In this document: piece by piece, positions 56,545-64,000 of the stretch
How positions within the stretch are numbered: the first letter of the stretch is position 1
How the letters are laid out: each line of letters begins with the position of its first letter
Assembly: GCF_963678975.1 (NCBI RefSeq)
Contig: NC_089274.1
Coordinates: 30,071,053-30,135,052 of the forward strand
Reading direction: 5' to 3'
Source of the DNA: Dysidea avara
Lineage: Eukaryota; Porifera; Demospongiae; Dictyoceratida; Dysideidae
DNA: 64,000 bases
Made by a program: the position numbers and the translations under genes
Notes under the pieces: generated by a model
Seen by the model: the letters and a program-made list of their open reading frames with translations, nothing else
Database searches by the model: none
Told to the model about the DNA's origin: nothing

Positions 56545-57089
56545 CACTGTCCACTCACTGCAATGCCTGGCCAAGAAAATTTTCTGTGAGCAGGATATGC
56601 ACGCCTTAGCAGCATCGTCTAAAGTCTGTCGAATAGAAGACTTGGTGGTGGTTGAAGGGTGGATGGAATCAGCAAAATTCTTGAAATTCTAAATACAGCT
56701 GGGTTGATAGTGTCCTAGCACACTAATTTCAGCTGTTTTGTAATAGTTATCGATCCTCAAACGATCAAATTCTGCAAGTAGCTGTAAGTACTCTGTCTTA
56801 TTTGCTTCCTAGATCTAGCTGCTTCAATGTGATGTTCAGAGTCCAAGGGACAAGTCAGTTCCAGTAAAGCTACAGAAGATGCTTCAGAATTGTAAACAAC
56901 AATATCTGGTCTGTAAGAAGTGATCAACAGGTTTGATGGTGTATATACTGTAGTTGCTTGAGGACCTTCACTAGCTTGCAATCCTGGTAGGTCAGCATAC
57001 ACATGGATACATGAATAACTGACAGACGTGTCCACAAGTCTACAGGCAAGAAGATGAAGAACCTGGTCATGTCGATATGTGTAGCGCTG
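56545..57089 (-). pseudogene. Retroelement-type C-terminal fragment (VYADLPG...LLELTCP nuclease-like)
   Basis: The minus strand reads QRYTYRHDQVLHLLACRLVD, VYADLPGLQASEGPQATT, YRPDIVVYN, ALLELTCPLDSEHHIEAAR and then, after a 1-nt frame change near 56805, EYLQLLAEFDRLRIDNYY and AEISVLGHYQPS. The D...LELT pattern is like a PD-(D/E)XK nuclease fold. I recall this region as the tail of retroelement polyproteins common in sponges, corals and molluscs, after the reverse transcriptase. A TAG follows near 56690. It is broken and lacks the reverse transcriptase. Confidence 0.6.
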
Positions 57090-57301
57090 TTGAGTAAAGC
57101 AAAATACATCTCAGCTCTAGAGAATAGAATAGCTAATCAGATCAAAATATGCATGATTGCTCTATATATCATAGATAATATATACCTTACCATTAATAGA
57201 ATATCTCGATCTTCACTGAACAGAAACCGCTAAGCGTTACTAGCCCTTTCCCCGCCCTCCCTCTTCCCCGAAAAGAAATGAAAGCAGAGCGCCATCCGGC
57301 A

Positions 57302-57870
57302 TACCGTATAGCGAGTTATTTTCGAAACAGAAATTTTCGTACAAGAAGCAAAATATGAATTTCGAAAGATTTTAATTTTGAAGAGTGCATATTTCGAAGT
57401 CCGGATGGATTTCAAATAAACGGAAAATCGTGTCATAAATTATGAAGATACGTAAATGTTTGCCAAAAACTGACTTACTGATGGAATAATTCCCATTCCT
57501 GTGCACTGGAGAGAAGACTGAGGGAGTCTTGGGTGGAGTGAACTCACTGGCACGATCACGCTCGATCATAGCTAGCTCATAGTATCCTAATCACCACAGA
57601 TTGTAGAGCAGACGGCATCAATTCCCATTCTGGATCACCTGTTTTCTGGTTATTGGTACAGTAATGATACAGTTTACCCATTATCATCAGCAATACTGAG
57701 CTAAAACTCGAGGAATACACGAATGAATCACCAAAAGTTATACGGTTGCTTTCACTTGTGGGAATTTATTTTCGAAAAACAACCGGACATGGGAATTTAT
57801 TTTCGAAGAGAAGGGCCTCTTCGAAATATCCGAAAATAAAAACCTTTCGAAAATTGCCAGCTATACGGTA
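57302..57870. mobile_element. TACCGTATAGC-ended element (or two short ones)
   Basis: The left end taccgtatagcgagttattt + tcgaaa and the right end tttcgaaaattgccagctat + acggta are inverted. Both ends contain several ttcgaaa units (57340-57420 and 57770-57860). It is either one 569-bp element or two related short elements flanking 57440-57740. Confidence 0.55.
57479..57569 (-). other. Candidate first exon (30 codons)
   Basis: The minus strand reads MIERDRASEFTPPKTPSVFS and continues VHRNGNYSI before a GTAAGT donor. Codon use is protein-like, but no second exon in the right phase could be found and the function is unknown. It lies between the TACCGTATAGC ends, so it may belong to that element. 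Confidence 0.3.
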
Positions 57871-59015
57871 GTCAATAGGTACGGCAGTGCAAAAACTTTC
57901 TGTTTGATATTATATGCATACCAGGTTAGCTATACTCAGATGGTATGATTTTCCGTACCATACACGTATATGCATATGGTATGTACCATACGCGTATGGT
58001 ATAATATACGCATATGGTATAGAACAGAGTTATAAGTAATTTTGTCCTTTAACATAGGCAAAATTTTCTCCGTATCTTTCCGTTGAAAAAGGTCCCAAAA
58101 ATGGCACAATTGAACAAATGCTTATAACTGAGCTTTGCAATAACATTTTGAAATTCTGTTTTCTGTTATAAATACCTTAATACATGGACCACAGTGTAAC
58201 CTTACTTGTAAGACCCTCTGAATAAAGGTCACCTCCATAGAAAGCCACTAAATAGTTGCATGCATTTAGCATCTTGCGGATGGCAAAACAACATACACAT
58301 GGTGAAGTGCAACCACTCTATTCCAGTCATCTCCACTCAAAATACAATGTGCATGCAAAGCAAGGAGTTGTACTGTTGATTTATAGCTGCTTATATGATT
58401 ATTTTGTCTCTTAATGTACAGCTCCTTGACAGCTACAAAAATGGTGCATCAGAGATGAGCCATTTGTGGTGCAAATTTGCTGACTTTTAGCATAGTAATA
58501 TTGAAAACTACATGGACAAAAATGCTCACCTTGGTGTAACTAACATGTGCTGGGTCGTTTCTTGCAAAAAGAACATAACATTGTGGTGGCTATATTGCAA
58601 AATAATCTTATAATTGGCATAAAACTCCACACAAACATATTTGTAGCAGGAAACTAACTGCACTATCATATTCCTTGCCCCCAGAAACCCTAGAAATGAT
58701 CCAATTGTTTGATCAATTGCTCGTATGGCAGTGAAATGATTGTGCCAACTCTCCAATGGAAGATTCACAGAGAAAATTTTATGCAAAATTTACAGAATTC
58801 CGGAATCGCTACTTTTGTGTGTGGGTGGGTAAAAAAGAGGTCTGACTAGAACTAAAGTGGTAGTAGGTTATTGGGTCCTCGCTTTGTAAAGCGTTTACAG
58901 CATACTCTAGACTCCTGATCTCTTGTATTAAATTGTCAAATTATGACGTTATCATAATCATCATTGTGTACAATCTCCAGGTCTTGGGTGGACATACTTC
59001 ATCTTGAACTTGTAG
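57871..59015. other. Gene-free DNA
   Basis: 57945-58022 is a cluster of overlapping palindromes (accatacgcgtatggt). 58030-58500 is AT-rich, with wording close to the degenerate repeat at 32400. No exon recognised. Confidence 0.5.
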
Positions 59016-59129
59016 ATGGCTAGTAGAATGAATGATAATCCTTGGAATGAAGACAGTTCATTATCAGGAATCTCCCTGGGAAAACCACAAGATGTTTTGA
59101 CAACACTGAGAAATTGTGGATTGAAAATT
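59016..59129 (+). other. Candidate coding exon (38 codons)
   Basis: tttgtag-like sequence precedes an ATG frame starting MASRMNDNPWNEDSSLSGIS and ending NCGLKI at a strong GTAAGT donor, exactly in phase 0. A possible 20-24 nt next exon starts after TATGCAG at 59170, but the gene could not be continued. No family recognised. Confidence 0.35.
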
Positions 59130-61061
59130 GTAAGTGACAATAAGAAATGTTGCATTGTATTTATGCAGCCTGGTACACTACGTATCAGTACGGTGAGGCC
59201 TCATTAATAGCTAGGGGTCCAAAATATGAGGTCTATGTAATGAATTTAATTGTTCTATGTATTGACTACTGTAAGTACATTTTAGCTAGCTGTGTTTGGG
59301 ACCAAGAAGATGTGGCATCAGTGGCAACTACATGACAAGGTGGCTGCTACACTATATTACACATGCTGATGGAGCTTTTCTGTCTCCATAGTTAATAACA
59401 ATTTCCTGTTGGCCACGTATTGTTGAATAATACTATTTAATAAACACCATGACGTTTATTACTTTACAGTAGTTCTTTCAAATTTGACCAGATGCTCGAA
59501 AACAATGTTGAAGCCCTTATTTTCAAAACTGATTGTTATATGTAATAATTTTAATATTTGTACATACAGTGCAGCAAGAGTAAATAGCAAGCATACTGTA
59601 TGGGAATCGGGCTATCCATTGCACATTGTTTTACCAATGCTGCTGAAGTATCTACAACAATTTGGCGTGGTAAAGAGTTCCATAACCTTCACATTGATAT
59701 CAGGAAGTACTTGTGGGTGAATCCGTATTGCAGGACATTTCAGCTAGTCAGAACATATGGTTAGATAATAGTTAGACACCAAGACCAAGAGAACTAAGTG
59801 ATTTAGTAATCACAATGGTTTGATGCTATAGCGTTCCAGCGCAGCAATGGCACTACTAGCGTCCTGAGGGGTTACTTGCAGAACACAAAGAAGACGAGTG
59901 CTGCAGTATGAGTAATAAATGAAAATAATACTGCCTAGAATAATTAAAGAATAGCTAATCAGCAGTTCATGTTGGCAAAGTTACTGCTTAGGTAATGTAT
60001 AAAACTGAGTTGTTCAACATAGTGATGCATACAATGCTGAGATATGAAAAAGGATCAAAGTACTGTAGTGAGTCTTTTGTACCATTATTAATAATTAGAC
60101 TAGTAAAACCCATTTAAAGATTTACTTAAATTACTTAGTCATCTGTGTGCCCTCAAACAATTTTGTGCAATTATAATTCTTGGCACCTTTCCATGGCTTA
60201 CTCCATCATTGTGCGCATCACAACAACTATTTGCTTAACAGCACTGCACTAACTTTCGTGGGCATGAATCGCTGAGTAGCTACTATTACTTATTCTTGGG
60301 AGTAACAGTGAAACTTTTTCTTTCATCTTCGCTTATTGATAATGCTGCAATACTTGCCTTCTCTGTGTTCTGCAAAATGGTTCTGGATAAATACAGTAGT
60401 AGACTAAACGCTTCTGACCCTAGGTTCACAGTGTTACCCTGGTTACCATGCCAAATAATTATTTTTTCTGGTGCCATTTTCCACTTCAGGACAAGAAGTT
60501 AAGAAAGTGTTCTATTCTTCTCGTTTGCTCCCATGCCGTGGACCAAGTAGTTGATGTGGGGGTGGGGGGGAGGGAGGGTAGTCTCACGGAGCCAGACCCT
60601 ATTCTTAAGCGCCTACTCCGCAGCCAGACTCTATTTCTCCGCATGGCGCTTTTCAATTGGGTATTTATAAGCGCCTGCTCCGAAAGGTATAGCTACATAA
60701 TACAGTACTACTACTTTCACCTTGCCTTACCAGCTACATCTGCCATTTTCTCTGCAAGCTTTCTGGAGGCGAGACTGCATATTCATGTGACACATCAGCT
60801 CACACCTCAGACATGATTACGCTCATTCCAAGCAAATTAAAAAAGTAATAGCTCTCTGGTTGTAGAGTTTGAATATGCTGAAACCTTACCTACTGTATAG
60901 CTGAGGACGAAGCCAACTGTGGTCATCCACACCTCTTCTATAAGTGGTTTAGGGCAATTAACGCTCACCTACCCAGAGGTGGTTTGCCAGCAGAACTTTT
61001 CTATTGTAGAGTCCCCAGACCCTTTTGGAGCAGGTGCTTATAATTTCCAATCAACAAGTAC
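59130..61061. other. Gene-poor DNA
   Basis: No convincing exon. The minus frame at 60286-60477 (MAPEKIIIWHGNQGNTVNLG) has protein-like composition but no splice context or known relative. TAGTCTCG-family pieces occur at 60573-60600 (tagtctcacggagccagacc) and near 60765 (ggcgagactg). Confidence 0.45.
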
Positions 61062-61261
61062 ACAAAAAAAATTTTCAACTAGAGTAGGGACCATAGCACA
61101 TCAATAAAACGAACTGAATCTAAACAATAGGAAGTGTTATGTCTTATTGATTTACTGTGATTTAATATCAAGGACTTTTTACTCCAGCTTGTTTCCGATG
61201 TGCTGTAGTCCCTACTCTAGTTGAAAATTCCAATTTTTTGTGTACTTGTTTGTTAACTTTT
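61062..61261. mobile_element. Foldback MITE, 'TGTGC-core' family, copy 3 (shortened)
   Basis: aactagagtagggaccatag and its mate (ccctactctagttgaaaatt) enclose a shortened core with aacaataggaagtgttatgt. It is followed by the repeat body after a nested insertion at 61262-61884. Confidence 0.7.
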
Positions 61262-61884
61262 TAAACCAGGTACATGCCCACAGCTGGCCGAAGGTCAGCT
61301 GTGGGCGCATGCCTGGTTTTACTGAAATTGTTTTCGTAAAAACGTGTGTGTGTGTACCTATCTATGCTTGTCCGTACGCACCCACATGAGCAAAATTGTT
61401 ATAGTAATGGCAAAAGCAGCTTTTACGTAAGAAGTAAAGCGAAATGAAGTCTGTATTAACTTACGCAAAGGTAAAGTTTGCTCTGAGGTGGTTTCTTTTC
61501 GGTGGTCTGAAATACGGGTGTAGCGACTCTCCTCAGACTTTGTGAATTACCTTCTCTTCAGGTTTTACAGGCGTTTAACAATTGGGAAACAACAGTGCAG
61601 GCCTCGTAGACTACCAGGAATAACCTATCCCTTCGGTTGGAAAGGGGGCGTACCCCTGACGTACATGTACGCGAATGAAAATGAAGAGCAGCTTTGAGGC
61701 TTTGTCGATAGAATTTGTGGGAAAAAACATGATAGTCAACTATAAAACAGTTTAGAAGATACTGTACTTCTGTGTTGTTAAAAGCGGTTTGTTTATGCAT
61801 TATTGCACAACTTGATAAAATAATAATACACATTATAGTTGGTTAATTCCAGATGAGTTAGCTAGCTGCATGGCGCCTGGTTTT
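61262..61884. mobile_element. AAACCAGG-ended insertion nested in the repeat
   Basis: aaaccaggtacatgcccaca (left) and gcatggcgcctggtttt (right) are imperfect inverted ends. They interrupt the junction gtttgttaactttt | ttttgtaaataat that is continuous at 13070 and 35115. An inner hairpin at 61276-61320 (cccacagctggcc ... gtcagctgtggg) is at the left end. No coding frame recognised. Confidence 0.65.
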
Positions 61885-62575
61885 TAGAAGTAGCACAACA
61901 TCAACTTGTTTTGTAAATAATACTTATCATGACTGGTGAACTCATGTATACCGCAAAAGAAATGGCACTGCATGCCTCAGCTATATCTGTTATTGTCTGA
62001 AAAGTGAAGTATCCATTACGCTTCGTTGTCAGCTATTTTCAACCCGTTACACAGCAGCAGTATGGATCAAGAACTGTTCGAATAGCACCTCTGCAATCTA
62101 CTGTAAGTAGCCACTATAAAAAATACAGACGATTTCTGTTATGAAGGGAAGCCATCACGTGCTACTGCCAAATTGATACTTTTTGCTGTCAGCAAAGATG
62201 AATGGGACACAAAGGAGGACACTGGTAAGTCCATGAAGAATGCATTGTACGTCCAAAAGGCATCTCTCGGATCGAAGCGACGTCGAACGGCAAAAAATCA
62301 AGCCATAGCCTTGGCCGTTATTGAGTTACGCTTGTCTGAAGTCAGTAGAAAATTCCATTTAATAATTTAAAAGAAAAATTCCATAACAACTTGTTGAAAG
62401 CGTTTTGGGTTGATCTGAAGACTTGTTTGGGCTTAGTTTTACCTAACCAATACTGCATGCCTCATCATCATCAGGGATAATTGAAGCTGGTCTTTGGGTG
62501 ATGGTTTTCATGGGTCACACCCACTCCTTTGTGGTCCCTACTATGCAGTACTATCATACTGTATGATACACTGTA
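61885..62575 (+). repeat. Dispersed repeat body, copy 3
   Basis: Co-linear with 13066-13890 and 35101-35975, but the internal duplication seen in those copies is reduced to one unit. It ends gtggtccctactatgcagta. Confidence 0.75.
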
Positions 62576-64000
62576 AGTGCTATGTGGAGAAATAAGGTAC
62601 AGTGTATGGCTACACAAGACTGGGGCTGACAAGAGTATAGAATCTCTGGAAGCAGGGGGTCAGGAGGGCACAGCCCCCAAAAGCTGCAGCCATTTAACCT
62701 TTTACAATGTCTCAAAGTTTACCTTACTGTATACAGTAGGTACAATTTGAAGCATTTCAACAACAGACCTTCAGTGCTGGTCACTGTAAAGCTTCAATAG
62801 CAATAACAATAACAACTAAAACACCAAAGTTTTAGTCAAAAGTATTTGAAACAGGCTATTTGCAGTTAATAAAAGCTCTTTTGGCTATGTTGATTACAGG
62901 GTTAATAAATATACAGCATTTATAAGCAATGCAAAATAGCCTTTAGACACTTGGGAACACTTGATGCAGTGGTACGATTCCCACTGTTGACAAAAAAAGA
63001 TTTTCATTTTTAAAGCTGTACTGTATTAGTGAAGTGTTTTAACTGCTCTGTTAGGGTATTTGAGGGAGTATGTAAATCTTTTTCGTGGTTTTCAGCCCCA
63101 ATTCAAGAAGAATTTCAGCGAGATATCATTCTGAGGGGGGTTTCAGCCCCCTAGACCCTCCACCACCTATGCCATGGACCCATGGCTATAGAGGTATTTT
63201 AAACCATTTATACAGGGGGTGTATGTACTTAGTCTGGATAAGTTAAATCGCTTAGGCACCGTTAGCCCTTTTTTCGAATAGCTACTGTACTCTTCAGCAA
63301 AGCTAACCCCTCAACATGTTTAGTAAAATAATAGCGTTATAACAGTTGTGAAGGTTTGGGCTTTTATGGCCAAAAATATCCCCCCAAAACCAGACTCACC
63401 ATACCTTCATGGCGCCTTGGCAGTATTGGTGAGGTATAGGCAAGCCCAAAAGTGACCTACAGGGTGGCCAAAAGCATCTCTGATAAGTTGCTATGGAATT
63501 TATTTAATTTAACAGAATTTGCTGACTGACTGACTGCCTGCCTGCCTGATGCTTCAGACAAGTGTACCCTGTAACTCGACAACCAATAGACTTACTTACT
63601 GTAGACTCTCAAAAGTAGGACATGTTAAGCTGGCACACTGTATGTATGGTACGTATATCTGTCCCCTTCACAAAATACTGCTCCTTCACATCTTCGCTAG
63701 CTCCCAATGTGACTTTTTGCATACAAGACCTGTAATCTCTCCACTGTCAGCATTTTCAGAGTTACACTTAGTTTTCTATCCATCATTGCTTGAAGAGGGA
63801 GCAATGTGTACCACTTGGAAGTACTCATGTACTTTTAGGATTACCTTGCCAGATGCTGCTACAATTGTCTGATTAGCATCGATCCAATTAATGCTCCCCA
63901 CCTACAGTATCTACTGTAAGTCATCTTGGTGTTTTATCCCACTAGGAACCTGCAAAGGAGGCTACTGAAAGCCTGTGTAGCAGGGAGAAACTTGATACTA
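62576..64000. other. Gene-free DNA to the window end
   Basis: 63350-63560 (gaaggtttgggcttttatgg, tccccccaaaaccagactc, ggtgaggtata) matches 38465-38560 in order, another dispersed repeat. At 63951-64000, a CACTAG acceptor-like site precedes a frame open to the edge (EPAKEATESLCSREKLD), which could be an exon that continues beyond the window. Otherwise nothing is recognised. Confidence 0.4.

Noticed and set aside
60286-60477. Short minus-strand protein MAPEKIIIWHGN...
   Set aside because: The composition is plausible, but there is no splice context, no homologue known to me and no conserved motif; too weak to call a gene.

Overview
This is AT-rich eukaryotic nuclear DNA from an animal, and most likely a sponge (demosponge). 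That is an inference from four things: short-to-medium GT-AG introns, small genes in strictly alternating orientation, metazoan gene content, and an unusually dense load of foldback MITEs and decayed DNA transposons. No ribosome binding sites, operons or prokaryotic features are seen, so most open frames are chance frames or transposon debris. The real genes are split into short exons, which I joined by splice sites, phase and family similarity.

Four ordinary genes can be assembled. (1) 8476-16142, minus: a PLP-dependent D-cysteine desulfhydrase / ACC-deaminase-like enzyme, exons 1-6, with the 3' end not found. (2) 16790-18801, plus: a WSCD-type membrane sulfotransferase, complete. (3) 18916-28441, minus: HPF1, the histone PARylation factor, complete in seven exons with an N-terminal PBZ-type zinc finger. 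(4) 28662-40554, plus: COQ7, the mitochondrial ubiquinone hydroxylase, complete in six exons. Genes 1/2 and 3/4 are divergent pairs with short shared upstream regions. Genes 2/3 are convergent, with only 114 bp between stop codons. A 69-bp perfect or near-perfect palindromic MITE with a 9-bp target duplication sits in each divergent promoter.

The rest is mobile-element territory. 1-5450 holds a decayed multi-exon gene of a large transposon-like family (DUF6729-like) with a glutamine-rich CAR-repeat tail. 25890-26610, 28944-30499 and 56545-57089 are LINE or retroelement remnants; the second has a 420-codon open reverse transcriptase frame inside COQ7 intron 1. 40560-51465 is a MITE-rich gap with a 4.3-kb-spaced inverted repeat. 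51470-55222 is a complete-looking but mutated DNA transposon of ISL2EU type with matching terminal inverted repeats and two convergent genes. One gene is a SWIM + YqaJ-like nuclease + ING-type PHD finger protein. The other is a THAP + coiled-coil + DDE_Tnp_4 transposase. 55223-64000 carries further MITEs, a nested repeat and a few orphan exon candidates.

The most notable observations are the transposon coding a nuclease with a histone-reader finger, the PBZ-HPF1 fusion, the 9-bp-TSD palindromes in both divergent promoters, and a family of large foldback MITEs that share ends but differ in their cores.
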